Positions 10,392-21,630 of a stretch of 64,000 nucleotides of DNA are shown in pieces. The notes beneath the pieces were generated by a model, which searched no databases, was not told the DNA's origin, and saw nothing but the letters and a program-made list of their open reading frames with translations. A program made the translations under genes and the position numbers. How positions within the stretch are numbered: position 1 is the stretch's first letter; every line of letters starts with the position of its first letter. Origin of the DNA: Sordariomycetes sp. S80-01Y (taxonomy: Eukaryota; Ascomycota; Sordariomycetes); NCBI GenBank assembly GCA_037042185.1, contig JAXQJY010000018.1:1-64000 (forward strand), in the 5' to 3' direction.

Positions 10392-11041
10392 GTTGGGGGA
10401 TGGCTTGCTCAATTGAGATGCCACGGGAATGGACAAAGTAACTAGTCCTAGTGAGCAGTCGCTAATCCTCGCGGACCCTGCGTAGCGGTGTATTTAAATA
10501 CAATACAATCTCCAAACTCTCCACCATCGCATCAGATGCCGAGGTAGAGCTGCCCCAACCCCAGCCAATCCCTGCCCGTCATGTGAATTGAATGTGGTAA
10601 CGATGGGGTTTTAGTTAATGGGGCTATGGCTATCACGCCTCCACGCCATTAAGATCACCACTGTATAGGTGATGCCGGTCTAACGGTCGAGCTAGTGACT
10701 GCAGACCTGCGCTGCCTTAACATCATAACCATATATGTCACACCATTGTCCGGCACCTCTGGTGTCAGCATGTTAAAGAGCATGTCGACGTGATCAAAAG
10801 AACCTTTAGCAGGGCGAATGACTTGAATATCCTCAGCAACGCCTCGCCAATCCATGCCTATAGTAATGAGCTATCTGACTCTGACCCCGTAAAAGCCATC
10901 GGGGTATTCACGGAACAAAACGCAGGCTGAACGCCACCCTTTGCCTATCCATCCGTCCATCGAACAATATAACGTACAGCGCCGTTGATATGTACCCAGG
11001 TCCGCCGCATCGCATCGGACCCTACATCCGCGCCCTCACTC
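10392..11041. other. Intergenic with a possible gene fragment
   Basis: 650 bp between the amidohydrolase start and the Fcp1 stop. A 66-residue minus frame (10855-10655) contains IRPAKGSFDHVDMLFNMLTP, which looks conserved rather than random, but it has no companion exons and no recognised family. It may be a relic. Otherwise nothing. Confidence 0.35.
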
Positions 11042-13357
11042 TCACGTCTCTTCCACCATGTCGGCCCCCTCAAACTCCGCCATCATCGCCCTCTCCAGCT
11101 CGTCGTCCTCATCCTCGTCCTCGTCCCCGCCGTCGTTTGCTTGGTCCGTCAGCTGCGAGCCGGACGGCTGGCTGTCCCCCTCGCCGTCGCCGTTCGTGGT
11201 CACTGCCGAGCGCAGCCCCGAGGCGCCCCTGTTCCGGGCAACGCGCTGCTTCTTGGCTAGTATGCTCTCTGTGTCCGAGTCCGGGTCTTCTGCCCGCTGA
11301 CGCTTTGTGCCCTTGTTGCTCTTTGCATCCTCTGATAGAGTTTCGGACGAGGCATCATCATCGTCCTCGTCGTTTTCGGAGTCGGAGTCGCCGTCCTCCT
11401 TGTCGCCCTTGCTGCTCCCGAGGTCGTCATCGTCCGACATTCCTAGCCACTCCATGATATCGTCGTCATCGTCGATCTCATCCTCAATCTCGGCGAGGTC
11501 TTTCGCGTCATCAAAGTCCGAAATCTCCGTGTCGGGATCGCGGTCGCCTGGAGATATCTGGATGTAGTACGCCCTCTCGTCAAGCCTACGCCACTGGCTG
11601 ATGCAGTCTTGCAGCCAATTCTGGTTTACGATCTTGATGTGAGGGATTTTGGCGGCCTGCTGAACCTTCTTTGTGCGTGGTCTGTTGGATGCCACGACGA
11701 GGTGGGTGACGCGGCTGGTGATGGTGTCGCGGACCTGGGCGCCGAAGTGGCCGGCTTGGATGCCGATGTCCGACTCTTCGACCTTGACGCCCAGGGGTAC
11801 GAGGCCGGACAGGACGATGATGGTGCCCGAGAGCACGTTGGACTTGAGGTCGAGGAGGATGTCGCCGACGTCAGGCACCAGGGACAGGTCCACGCCGTCG
11901 TCCACGGACTGGCGGCGTGGTCTGTCGCCCGGGTTATGCGTGGGCTGCCCTTCGAAGCGCTCGTGTCTCCGTCGGTCGTAGGTGTTGTAGAAGTCGCGAT
12001 GCAGGTCCGTGAGATGATCTTGCAGCCCAATAAGCTCTTCGTCGTCGTCATTCAGCAGATTCTGTCGCTGATGGCCTGGCGATGCATTGCCGTTCTCGAC
12101 TTCCTCCTCCTCTCTGCCCTCATCCTCCTTGTCCAACTCCTCTTGCATGTGCTGCAGCGGTCGGTCGTGAAGCTGCTTCTCCATCTCCTTCTCCTGCTCC
12201 TGGACTTGATCCTTCAGAGTCTGCTGCTCGTCGAGGTTCAGGCGCTGAATATCCTTGGTTGCGGCGTCCTTAGCTGCCTCTGTGGTATTCGCGCCCTCGA
12301 CCTTCTGCGGCTGCGCAAGTGTTCCGTTCGAGTTCGGCTGCTCGGGAATATCTGTTCTCTTTGGCAGAAAGCTTGAGTTTATGTCGCCGATGCCCTTGAA
12401 GAAGTCGTACGGAACGACCTTGATCAGGTTCGAGCGGTTCATGGGCCAGACGTCAGCGCGGTCGTCGATGATGACCACCATGTTCGTGCTGACGGGGAAG
12501 ATGCGCTGGAGGCTCTTGGCGTGGATGTTGCCGTTCTCGTCGCGGCTGATGATGCGACCCGCAAAGAGCTTGCCAGTTGGGTCGACAATGTTGGCGATCT
12601 GGTCGGCGTAGGCGCGCGTTCCCATGGTGTAGACGTGCAGCTCGTACATCTTGCCAATCTCCTCAAGAAACTCCTCCAGACCCGGCCGCAGCTTGATGTA
12701 GTACGTGCAGCCGCTGGTCAGGCCGCGAGGGCCGTCATCGCTGAGCTGGAACGACTTGACGTCCTTGACGGCGTCGTGGTTGGGGTTGTTCGGGTCGTTC
12801 TTCCACTCGCCGACGGTCGGATCGATACAGGCGTGGATGATGGTCTGGTCGAGATCGACGACGAGGCTGAGCTTGCGGCGCTTGAGCAGCCGTTTCTGAG
12901 CTTCGTATTCGGTCTTCATGGCCACGTCGCGGCTGACCATCAGTCCGGTCTGGTCGTGCACCATGTTCACGGTGGCGCGGTCGGTGTCGGTGCCCTCCGT
13001 GGCCCAGTTGATCTCCGTCATGTCCTGTCCGCAGATGCTGCACATGCCGTGGATCTGGACCTCGTGCGCGCACGACTCCTCCACCGTCATGCAGGCCATG
13101 TTCTCCTCAATGACGGCGCCCTCCACGATTTCGGGTTTCCATTGCTTCAAAACTCCCTCGGCAGGGCTTCCAAAGTCGCTGTACGACTTGACCTTTTGGA
13201 ACTTTTTGTCGTCGTCGTCGACGGCACGCCTCCATTCCCATTTGTACTCGAAGATGGCCTCGCCTTTCTTGATCTTGTCGCCCGGGCTGCGGAGGAGCTT
13301 GGTGATGGTGATGGGGTAGTGCAGGCGCGAGCCCAGGTGGAATGTCTTGTCGACCAT
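11042..13357 (-). CDS. FCP1: RNA polymerase II CTD phosphatase Fcp1
   Basis: A single exon of 771 aa from MVDKTFHLGSRLHYPITI. A further in-frame Met at 13462 would add 35 low-complexity residues and is less likely. Fcp1 removes phosphates from the Pol II C-terminal repeat in the nucleus to recycle the polymerase. In order: an N-terminal biotinyl-lipoyl-like part, Cys-containing EIQIHGMCSICGQDMTE-type segment, the FCPH phosphatase domain with catalytic VVDLDQTIIHA (DxDxT, about residues 162-170) and IIDDRADVW, an acidic/Gln-rich linker, a BRCT domain (about 505-600, ending NQNWLQDCISQWRRLDE), and a very acidic Ser/Asp/Glu tail. The last residues EDELERAMMAEFE resemble the TFIIF-binding C-terminal helix. 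Length fits fungal orthologues (about 700-850 aa). Confidence 0.96.
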   Translation of the reverse strand: MVDKTFHLGSRLHYPITITKLLRSPGDKIKKGEAIFEYKWEWRRAVDDDDKKFQKVKSYSDFGSPAEGVLKQWKPEIVEGAVIEENMACMTVEESCAHEVQIHGMCSICGQDMTEINWATEGTDTDRATVNMVHDQTGLMVSRDVAMKTEYEAQKRLLKRRKLSLVVDLDQTIIHACIDPTVGEWKNDPNNPNHDAVKDVKSFQLSDDGPRGLTSGCTYYIKLRPGLEEFLEEIGKMYELHVYTMGTRAYADQIANIVDPTGKLFAGRIISRDENGNIHAKSLQRIFPVSTNMVVIIDDRADVWPMNRSNLIKVVPYDFFKGIGDINSSFLPKRTDIPEQPNSNGTLAQPQKVEGANTTEAAKDAATKDIQRLNLDEQQTLKDQVQEQEKEMEKQLHDRPLQHMQEELDKEDEGREEEEVENGNASPGHQRQNLLNDDDEELIGLQDHLTDLHRDFYNTYDRRRHERFEGQPTHNPGDRPRRQSVDDGVDLSLVPDVGDILLDLKSNVLSGTIIVLSGLVPLGVKVEESDIGIQAGHFGAQVRDTITSRVTHLVVASNRPRTKKVQQAAKIPHIKIVNQNWLQDCISQWRRLDERAYYIQISPGDRDPDTEISDFDDAKDLAEIEDEIDDDDDIMEWLGMSDDDDLGSSKGDKEDGDSDSENDEDDDDASSETLSEDAKSNKGTKRQRAEDPDSDTESILAKKQRVARNRGASGLRSAVTTNGDGEGDSQPSGSQLTDQANDGGDEDEDEDDELERAMMAEFEGADMVEET

Positions 13358-14687
13358 GGTGGCTGCACCGCGGTCGTCAGCGGTCGTGGGTCGTGGCAGT
13401 TGTCGAGAAGCGTCGACCAGATTCTCCCCGTTGCAGACCTTCTCAGCGCGCAAGAGCTTCAATGTCGCCCATGGCCCAGGCTCAGGGCAGGTGTAGTTTC
13501 GCAGCGGGTACAGACAAAGCGTTGCTGGTCAGGGGTCGAGGGCAAATGCTCTGGACGAGGTCGAATGAGTCGCAATGGATGGTGACGAGTCGCGTTCGGC
13601 CGCAAACAGCTCGAGACGTGGAGCAGGGATCGCCGGGTCGACGCCTGGTCACGTGTTTTGGGGTATGTGGGGGTGGCCGCCGCTAGCAGGTTTGCTGAGG
13701 ACTGCTGCGGGTGTCTGTTATGGCGTCTGGGGAGGTCTGCCGGAGCCGCAGATGATTCAAATCAGTTCAAATGGCAAGAATTGGTAGAGGTCGGATACGT
13801 GCGTCTTCTGCTTCCCCTGGGAATCAAAACAGACCAGTAGATGGGGAGGATTTGAGCTTCATGGGTATCACCGCTCAGCTGCTCTCATGGAAACGCGAAG
13901 GGGCGGGGTGCCCTTTTTGTACTTTTCCCCTCCAGCCATGACGATCCCTGTTTTCCAGGCTCGGGCGTCGCGTCCCTTTGTTCGAGCTTATGAGCAGCAG
14001 GCAGCACCTGGAAGGAAGTTTCTCTCACCATTCTGGCCGCATCCTATCAGTGACTGTGACATTGGGGATACCTTCAGCTCTGCAGGCAGCGTCTCTTCTC
14101 GACGCACCGCCAAGGCAACTGGTCACGTGCATCCGTCGCCTGGGAAAAAGGCCGAGTCGGCAATGCTCCACTCATTCTCGGCCGCGCTTAGCTGAGCTCC
14201 GTCGTGGCACCTCCGACTCATGCGCAGCGTCTTCTTCACCACGCACTGAGTCGTCGCTATCATATACTTCAGCTTTAACAGAGGTGTCAGTCGAACAATG
14301 GCCCTCTGTTTTTCTCCAATGGACGGCTTGTATTCGGCTTATTTTCCGTTGAACCAGACGGTCATGCGGTTGGCTCAGTGTTGCTGCCCTCGGGATGGAG
14401 GCTCGGCCTGGAACTCACGATGAAGAGCGAAGCGTGTTTGCTTGTCGTGAAAAGCTTGCCGCCTACGCAGAGACACGACATCGTCGAGCGGGCCCTCGAG
14501 CTGCGAGATGGTCCTTATCCCTGCATGTCCAACGCCAGGTTCGGGCAAGTCGCCGACCACATGGCCTGTCCCAGCCGAATCCTTCTCTTCCGCGCCTCAG
14601 GGTCCGTCGGAAAGATAGCCTCATGCCACATGGAAAACCTCGAGGCCCCGTGGCCCGTTGCCAAGCCGTGAACCGTCCAATTGTGCG

Positions 14688-14696
14688 ATCTGATAA
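14688..14696 (+). promoter_or_regulatory. SreA/SRE-type GATA site ATCTGATAA (1)
   Basis: Perfect match to ATCWGATAA, the recognition sequence known for fungal iron-regulatory GATA repressors (Neurospora SRE, Aspergillus SreA, Histoplasma Sre1). It lies 273 bp before the start of a siderophore-iron transporter, the classic target class. Binding here is an inference. Confidence 0.65.
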
Positions 14697-14742
14697 GATG
14701 GATCAGATTAGATCTAGAGCGTCCGATTCCGCTCCGGTCTCC

Positions 14743-14751
14743 ATCTGATAA
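14743..14751 (+). promoter_or_regulatory. SreA/SRE-type GATA site ATCTGATAA (2)
   Basis: Second perfect ATCWGATAA copy, same strand, 55 bp after the first and 218 bp before the transporter start. Paired sites are common in iron-repressed promoters. Confidence 0.65.
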
Positions 14752-14969
14752 GATTGGACCCCGTCCGATCCCCGTCCGGAATGCCTCTTTAGGCGTTGGA
14801 CGGTCTTGGCTGGCCAGCCTGTCGAACCACTTTCCCGGATTTTTGAGGTAAATCCAGCCCTGGACCCCTCCGTACGGGGCGCTGGAATATGCATAAAGAC
14901 AACCTTAGGCCCGCTGGGTGACAGTGTCTCCAGTCCATCATCGCTCTTCTCAAGACAGCTTCTAAAGCC

Positions 14970-16869
14970 ATGGACAAGCTCCGTAATATGCTGGGCCGAA
15001 AGGCTGATAGCACCACCGATGCTGCCCCTGTCTCTGCGGATACCGAGGCTCAGCAGACAACTACCGTCACCCAGAACAAGGAGAGCGGCCATCCCAACGA
15101 GATTCTCGAGAAGAACATCGACGACGCCGAACCTGATCCAGGGGCCCAGCTCGGCGTGCAAAAGATCGAAGCCATCACCCTCACGTGGGACAAGAAATGG
15201 CTTGCAGCGCTTCTCGTCAAGTACGTTCATCTCCTTCCTCTAGAGAACATCGTCTAACATCCTCCACAGCATCTGGTTTCTCTTCCTCGTCAATGGCTTC
15301 CGTCTCTCCGCCTTTGCCAGCTTGGTGCCCTACATCACGAGCGACTTCCAGACGCACTCCCTGCTAGCGGTCATCTACGTCGTCTCCAGCTCCATCTCCG
15401 CGGCCGTCTACATCCCCATGGCCAAGCTGCTCGACACGTGGGGCCGCGCTGAGGGCTTCTTGCTCATGGTCGCCTCGTCCACGCTTGGCCTGATCATCAT
15501 GGCGGCTTCCACAAACCTGGGGACGTTCTGTGCTGCGCAGATCTTTTACTCCATCGGATTCTCCGGCATCATCTACACTATTGCCGTCCTTGCTGCGGAC
15601 GCCACGTCGTTGAGGAATCGCGGGCTGGCTTTTGCCTTCACTTCGTCTCCGTACATGATCACCGCTTTTGCCGGATCTAAGGCTGCTGAGGGCTTTGTCA
15701 ACAATGTCTCTTGGCAGTGGGGTGTCGGGTGCTTTGCCATCATTGTGCCCATCGTCTCGTCGCCTCTGTGGTTCATCCTGAAGATGAACCTGCGCAAGGC
15801 GGAGCGTGAGGGTGTCATTGTGAGAGAAAAGGTCGGCAAACTGGACATTGGCAGCTTCTGGAAGGGTGTCAAGGATTTTGACAGTAAGTCCTCCCACGCT
15901 TGCACGGCTTCCAGCTTCCCTAACCTGTGACCAGTTCTCGGCTGCTTCCTCTTCGCCGCCGGCCTCGTCATCTTCCTCGTGCCCTTTACGATCGCCACCT
16001 CGGCACCCAACGGCTGGGCTTCGGGCTACATCATCGCCATGATCGTTCTGGGATTCTTCCTGCTCGTCGTCTTCGCCCTCTACGAGATCTACCTCGCCCC
16101 CGTTCCCTTCCTCAAGGGTCGCTTCCTCACCGACCGCACGGTTGTGGGGGCCTGTCTCATCAACATCACGTACCAAATCTCGTACTACTGCTGGAACCGC
16201 TACTTCACGTCGTTCCTGCAGGTCGTGTGCAACTTAACCGTCGCCGAGGCCGGATACGTCAACAGCACGTTCCAGGTCGTCTCCGGCGTGTTGGCCTTCA
16301 TCGTTGGCTACTCGATCCGCCGCACAGGCAAGTTCAAGTGGCTCTTCTACGTCACGGTGCCCATGTACACCTTCGGTCTCGGCCTGATGATCTACTTCCG
16401 CCAGCCGAACCAGTACATTGGCTACATCATCATGTGCGAGATTTTCATCTCCATCGGCGGCTCCGTCTTCATCCTGCTCCTCCAGATCGCCGTCCTCGCC
16501 GCCGTCGACCATCAGCACGTCGCCGCGGTCCTCGCCATGCTGTACGTCACGGGCTCCATTGGCGGCGCCATCGGCAACACCATCAGCGGTGCCATCTGGA
16601 CCAACACCTTCTTCGGTGCGCTGCAAAGGAACTTGCCCGCGTCCGCGATGGAAAATCTGACCATGATCTACGCGGATCTGCAGACGCAGCTCATGTACCC
16701 TGTGGGGAGTGTGGAGAGGATCGCGATCCAGCAGGCCTATGGCTATGGACAGGCAAGGATGCTGGCTGCGGGTGTTGGCGTGTTCGCTCTGGCCTGGGTG
16801 TGGATGTTCTTGTTGAGGAACCTGAATGTTTCGGGCAAGTCTACGCAGACGAGAGGAGTTGTGTTTTGA
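14970..16869 (+). CDS. MFS siderophore-iron transporter
   Basis: Three exons, 14970-15220, 15270-15883 and 15935-16869, encode 599 aa; both introns are about 50 nt and split codons cleanly. About 14 membrane helices follow a hydrophilic N-terminus of about 80 residues. Features of the SIT family (Sit1/Arn, MirB/MirC) include the LFLVNGFRLSAFASLVPYITS first-helix region, the AEGFLLMVASSTLGLIIMA segment, and the helix-7/8 region YYCWNRYFTSFLQVVCNL followed by AGYVNSTFQVVSG. These proteins take up ferric siderophores by proton symport at the plasma membrane. The stop-proximal part (WVWMFLLRNLNVSGKSTQTRGVVF) is short, as usual. Two ATCTGATAA sites upstream suggest iron repression. Siderophore specificity cannot be told. 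Confidence 0.92.
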
Positions 16870-17864
16870 TCGGGTTGGGGGCAGGTTTCTCATGGGAAGC
16901 ATGTCTCGACGGGCAGATGATAGTGTTGCACGATCGAAACGAGTGACAAAAAATTACACACAATAAAAGCATGCTGTTCACCTCCATCTAGACGCCCGCA
17001 GTGTCTTATTGGCCTGCGAAGATGTACGGGCTTAGGAGCGGCTAGAGCTGCTGCTGTTGATGGCAGACACATCCCAGATACCCTGTGGACAGGTCCTACG
17101 ACGGAATTTGTAGCTCCCGACAGGCGTCATGCGTATCTCGACAACATCGAATAGTTAAAAACAATCCTCTGTGATCCCAGAGTCCCAAAGGTCTACATGA
17201 ATGATACTCGGTGACTCAGAAATCGTCGAAATCTACAACGCGTAGTCAAACACACGTAGCTACCCATCAATCTGGTGTAGGGTTGTTGGGAATACTCGGA
17301 AGCCAATGGTTTCACACGATTGAACAAACAACCGTTTTGGGAAGAGAGCGCCCAAACAAGGAAATCAAAAAGACACACATAAACATCAGACCGAGTACCA
17401 GAAATGTCCCCGGTCGGTTTGGTACAATCTATTATTCTATCCTTGGCAAGTCGCCATCGTCGCAAGAGACGCCCGCTGGCTTCGTGAGCTCACTTCGTTG
17501 GTAGTCACCGAGGCTGAAAAAGCGACTGTGATGTGAGGACTCTCGCCTCGGGACGACCGACTATCGAAATTGCACAATTCTACGCCTCCCAGTGAAATGC
17601 CATGGCACCAAGAAATATTGATCACGAGTCAGCAGGGACTGTCCAGGACCATGCGGAGGCTTCGGCCCCAGTCCAGTCCAGTCCAGCTCGCCCCATCTCG
17701 CGCCCCGCGGAGTAACTATCAGGGGAGTTTCGCCGCGTGGAGCACTCGCTCCCCAAAACACCGAGGCGGCAGCTCCAGCTTCTCAACTCCTTCTCTCTCG
17801 CCTTTCCTTCATTTTGGTCGACATCTACCGGTTCATCTAAGCATTATATGTCCAGGACTTGAAG
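16870..17864. other. Intergenic region before GH78-like gene
   Basis: 995 bp, presumably the 3' end of the transporter and the promoter of the glycosidase. Contains a short TCCAG pentamer run near 17671-17689. No gene recognised. Confidence 0.5.
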
Positions 17865-19583
17865 ATGGCATCCTCGGCACCCGAACTCACGCCCGACATG
17901 GACGGGAAGGCGCCCAAGACGCGCTGGGACCACGGCTTCGCCAGAAAGTCCGAGGCGCTGAAACCGGAGCTTCATCGCTGGAGGCGCGCGCCGCAGCAGG
18001 TGGTCCGCTTTGAGAAGGACGAGTCTCAGTACTTTGGCATTCGTCCCACGAAGGCTGTGGGCTCTATCCGGGAGTTCGAGACCAAGACTTGGGGGAGGAG
18101 GGACGAGTTCATCCTCGACTTCGGGATTCACATGGTCGGCTATGTCTCCTTCAAGCTCAACTCTCACGGCTCGCACATGGATGCGCCGTGTCGGCTGCGG
18201 TTGACCTTTGGCGAGTCGCCCCTGGACGTGACGATGAGCATGGACGGCGTCGAGACCTGGATCAGCACGTCGTGGCTCCCGGACGAGGTCATCAACGTCG
18301 ACATGTGCCCCGAGACCCTGAACCTCCCACGACGGTACTCATTCCGCTACCTTCGGGTGCAGGTCATCGACACCTCGCCAAAGTACAAGGTGTCCTTCTC
18401 CGATGTCTCGTGCGAGTGCGTCAGCGCAATCAGCCCAGCCGACAGGATCGAGAAGGTGTCCTTCGAGGACAAGATGCTGGACCGCATCGACCACGTCAGC
18501 ATCATGACGCTGCGGGACTGCATGCAGACCGTCTTTGAGGACGGGCCGCGGAGGGATCGAAGACTGTGGCTGGGGGATTTGCGGCTGCAGGCGCTGGCCA
18601 ACTACAAGACCTTCAAGGACTTCGACCTGGTCAAGAGGTGCATCTACCAATTCGCCGCCATCGTGAGGGAGGACGACTCGGTGCCTGCGTGTTTGTTCGA
18701 GCACCCCGTCTTCTCGCCCTCTTCGGACTACATTGTCGACTACGATGCCCTCTTCGCCAGGGTTGTGTACGATTACGTGGAAGCCTCTGGTGATACGGCT
18801 ATGGGAGAAGCAATGTGGCCTACGGTCCTGGGATGTCTAAAGAAGTCGCTCTCACATCTGGACCCCAAGACCAACGTCTTCGACGCCTCCATGGGCGATG
18901 AGTGGAAGTTCCTCGACTGGCAGCCAGTGCTGGACCGCAACGCCGGCAGCCACGGCGTGCTTCTGTACTGCCTCAAAGCCACCAACGAGCTCGCGAAGCT
19001 GCTCGGGAGGGAAGCGCCGCACGAGCCAGAGGTCGCCCAGATGACGGAGGCTGCCTGCGCATTCATGTCCGACGATGGACTGTTCATATCCGGCCCCGAC
19101 AAGCAGGTCAGCTACGCGTCGGCAGCATGGCTCGCGCTCTCGGGCGCTTTCCCGCAGGACGTCGCCAAGAGGGCGCTGCTGAAGACTCTCAACCACCCCG
19201 ACGCCGTGCGGCCCCTCTGCCCATACCTGTGGCACTACGTCTGCGACGCGCTCGCCACCGTCGGATGTGCCGACGAGTGCCTCGAGGTCATGGTCGGGTA
19301 CTGGGGCAAGATGATCGACGCCGGCGCGGACACCTTCTGGGAGTGCTTCGACCCGGAGGACTGCATGAACAGCCCGTACGGGGACGCGCGCAACAACAGC
19401 TTCTGCCACGCCTGGAGCTGCACGCCCACGTATCTGCTGCGGGAGAGCCTCTGGGACCGGGTGGGGAAGACGGCGCAGTCGAGGATGGTTACCGTGGGGG
19501 AGCTGGATGAGAGCTGGGTTGAGCATACGAGGTTGCCTGACACCTCCGAGTTGTCGAATGGTGCGTCCAACGGTGTTCATTAG
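17865..19583 (+). CDS. Six-hairpin glycosidase, alpha-L-rhamnosidase (GH78)-like
   Basis: Single exon, 572 aa from MASSAPELTPDMDG. An N-terminal beta-sandwich-like half (about residues 20-200) precedes an (alpha/alpha)6 barrel. The signature DGPRRDRRLWLGDLRLQ near residue 226 matches the acidic substrate-site motif of bacterial/fungal alpha-L-rhamnosidases (D-x-P-x-R-D-x-x-x-W-x-G-D). FWECFDPED near 490 supplies the likely catalytic-base Glu, followed by the NNSFCHAWSCTPTYLL C-terminal barrel segment. The family hydrolyses alpha-L-rhamnosyl bonds in plant glycosides and pectin. There is no signal peptide, so it would act inside the cell on imported glycosides. It is shorter than the usual 650-900 aa because it lacks extra N-terminal modules. 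Neighbours are a Zn2Cys6 regulator and a sugar-porter MFS gene. Exact substrate uncertain. Confidence 0.82.
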   Translation: MASSAPELTPDMDGKAPKTRWDHGFARKSEALKPELHRWRRAPQQVVRFEKDESQYFGIRPTKAVGSIREFETKTWGRRDEFILDFGIHMVGYVSFKLNSHGSHMDAPCRLRLTFGESPLDVTMSMDGVETWISTSWLPDEVINVDMCPETLNLPRRYSFRYLRVQVIDTSPKYKVSFSDVSCECVSAISPADRIEKVSFEDKMLDRIDHVSIMTLRDCMQTVFEDGPRRDRRLWLGDLRLQALANYKTFKDFDLVKRCIYQFAAIVREDDSVPACLFEHPVFSPSSDYIVDYDALFARVVYDYVEASGDTAMGEAMWPTVLGCLKKSLSHLDPKTNVFDASMGDEWKFLDWQPVLDRNAGSHGVLLYCLKATNELAKLLGREAPHEPEVAQMTEAACAFMSDDGLFISGPDKQVSYASAAWLALSGAFPQDVAKRALLKTLNHPDAVRPLCPYLWHYVCDALATVGCADECLEVMVGYWGKMIDAGADTFWECFDPEDCMNSPYGDARNNSFCHAWSCTPTYLLRESLWDRVGKTAQSRMVTVGELDESWVEHTRLPDTSELSNGASNGVH

Positions 19584-19861
19584 CGAATAGAGCATAGAAA
19601 TTTGATTAGCATCCATGTGAACAAGAATTATTTGCCAGCGAGCCTTTGACAAGCGACTCAATCGCCCTGTGACGTGTTAGAGGGAGCATGCGTAGTCCAA
19701 ATTCCATAGATTGCCAGAACGAGTGATATAACACCAATTACTACATAGAGTCAAGAGTCGCGACCTAGAACTTCATAATTGCAGGCCCAAATTACATTGG
19801 CGGCCAATTTAGGTCACTCGCCGACCAAGGAGCGAGCGAGCACTCGGATTCCTTGCAACCT

Positions 19862-21630
19862 TTACGTGTCTATCGCCGAAGCGCCCGGCGTCAGGTCAGC
19901 CGGGGGCCTAAAGTCCAAGTTCTCGAGCGTCTTCAGCAGCAGCCGGACCTTCTCCTGCGCACCGCTGTCCTCCACGGCGCCGCTGGACTCGAGCTCGGCC
20001 AGATACGCCGCGCCAATGTCGCGTATCTTGTGCACGACGGCGTAGCCGTTCGCCTCGAAGACCGCCTGGGGCAGGTGGTCCAAGATCTCGAGCACATCAC
20101 TAACAGGGTTAGCATGTTCCTGAAAGACACAAAGGGCTAGGATTTGCCTCACCATGCAATGTCGTGGTGCGTCAGGCCCGGGAGCAACGACCCCAGATGC
20201 TGCAGGAAGTTGGACTTGAGACTGAGCGCCGTGATCAGGATGTTGACCATCTGAGCCTCGTGCCCCCAGACCTGCTTGGGGTACCTCGTCAGCCCGCCCC
20301 GCCACCTCAGCTCCGGAGGCAAGTCGTCCAGCGCGCTCTGGATGCGGTCCACGGCACGCCTGAGGGTTTCCTCGGGCGGCTTGTGCGTCATGTCGACCTT
20401 GCCCTGCTCCCAGATGAGGAAGACATCTATGAGGCTGTTGAGGCCCGGTATGAAGTGGATCTCGTCCTCTGGCCAGTTCGGCGTTTCCGGTCGAGGGACC
20501 AGCGCTGGATAGAGTTGGCGGTCTGTCAGATCCAAGGGTCTCAGGTGATCCAGGTTCTGGTTGAAGGGCAGAAATGCGTGGTGCGGCTGTCCCTGGATCT
20601 CGGAACCGCTGCGACGCAACAGGTCAGCAATGAGCAGCCAGCGTCGCGCTACGAGGGAGTTGACTTACACCTGCCACATGTAGAGCAGCCAGTAGAGCCT
20701 TTTGAGCAGCTCTCGATTTTGGAACGACTGCTCCTCGCCTCGATGTCCGAGCAGCCAGTCCACGCCCATCATGGCCTCCCTGATGGCGCGGTACGATCGA
20801 TAGTTGCCCTGACCCGCATCGACGATGATGGCCGAGGCTATATTGTACCAAGCTATGCACCAGTCAATGGTCAAGGGCTGCGACTGCAGCAGCTTCCCAT
20901 CCTCGATGATCCTTACGCACTTGTCCACGGACACGGTAGGGTAGTTCTCAAAGGTCTTGCGTCGAAGCGTGGAAAGCGTGACTGCGCACACGGAGACGAT
21001 GAGGGCGCCGAACACAGGGTCATCCTCCGTGCCGTGGTCCTGGAGTCGCTGCAGCAGCTGCTGACGATGCAAGACCGGGCATAGGGGATGCACGTATCTG
21101 AACCAGTCGTCCAGCAGCAGGTAGACCAGCTCCAGAGAGCCGAGCGACGACACGATGGAGTTAAGCGACCGTGGGCTGACTCTCTGGATGCTGGAGATGT
21201 CGAGCTGCTCGGGCGACAGCACATTGAAGGTTGGATGCAGTCTCGGCCCAAGAAACGATGGGGGAGAAGACGGCTTCGGGGTGTCGGCAGAGAGGGATTC
21301 TACTCGCACCGGCGTCTGTTTCGTGCCGCTGTGTCTAATACAATCTCAGCACGCGCAAGCATCATCAAGGCAGAGTTCAGCACGACGCACCGACTGGGCG
21401 GACCTCTCTTTCGGCGAGGTTTGTCCCGAGTGCAGCTGAGGTCCAGCTCTCGACAAGCCTCACAGGTGGTGCCATCCTCGACTATCCGACACTGTCGAAC
21501 CGGTAAGTCCGCATTCCAGCGCCCGCTCGGCGAATCCACCACTGACCTTGACTTTCCGCGTGCGACAGAGATCACATGCTTTCTTGGTTGGCGTCTCCCG
21601 GGATGGAGTCTGTGAATGCGCGTCGGACAT
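19862..21630 (-). CDS. Zn2Cys6 fungal-type transcription factor
   Basis: Five exons (21630-21547, 21491-21391, 21328-20669, 20608-20153, 20099-19862) join in frame to 512 aa. The first intron splits the zinc cluster. Joined, it reads C-x2-C-x6-C-x8-C-x2-C-x6-C (from KACDLCRTRKVK into RIVEDGTTCEACRELDLSC), followed by a basic linker KPRRKRGPPS, the standard DNA-binding module. The rest is the helical fungal_trans middle-homology domain (LLLDDWFRYVHPLCPVLHR, WCIAWYNIASAIIVDAG, LLKRLYWLLYMW). Introns are 53-62 nt; the fourth has a GCTAAC branch site 9 nt before TAG. It is transcribed away from the sugar-porter gene over a 555-bp shared promoter and ends 278 bp from the glycosidase. It is therefore a plausible local regulator of both. 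Confidence 0.92.

Larger units (their letters stand above)
13358..14969. other. Long intergenic region between FCP1 and siderophore transporter
   Basis: 1.6 kb between two divergent start codons. No gene recognised; frames of 60-175 aa here are unconvincing. The right part holds the two GATA-type sites listed separately. The 14690-14760 stretch also has partial repeats of a CTGATAAGAT(T/G)G element. Confidence 0.5.

Noticed and set aside
12521-13585. 354-residue forward open frame
   Set aside because: Lies antisense to FCP1; composition (Val/Asp/Leu-rich, no motif) is what GC-rich codon bias produces on the opposite strand.
15927-16946. 339-residue forward frame
   Set aside because: Alternative frame within the siderophore transporter exon; His/Arg/Pro-rich shadow.
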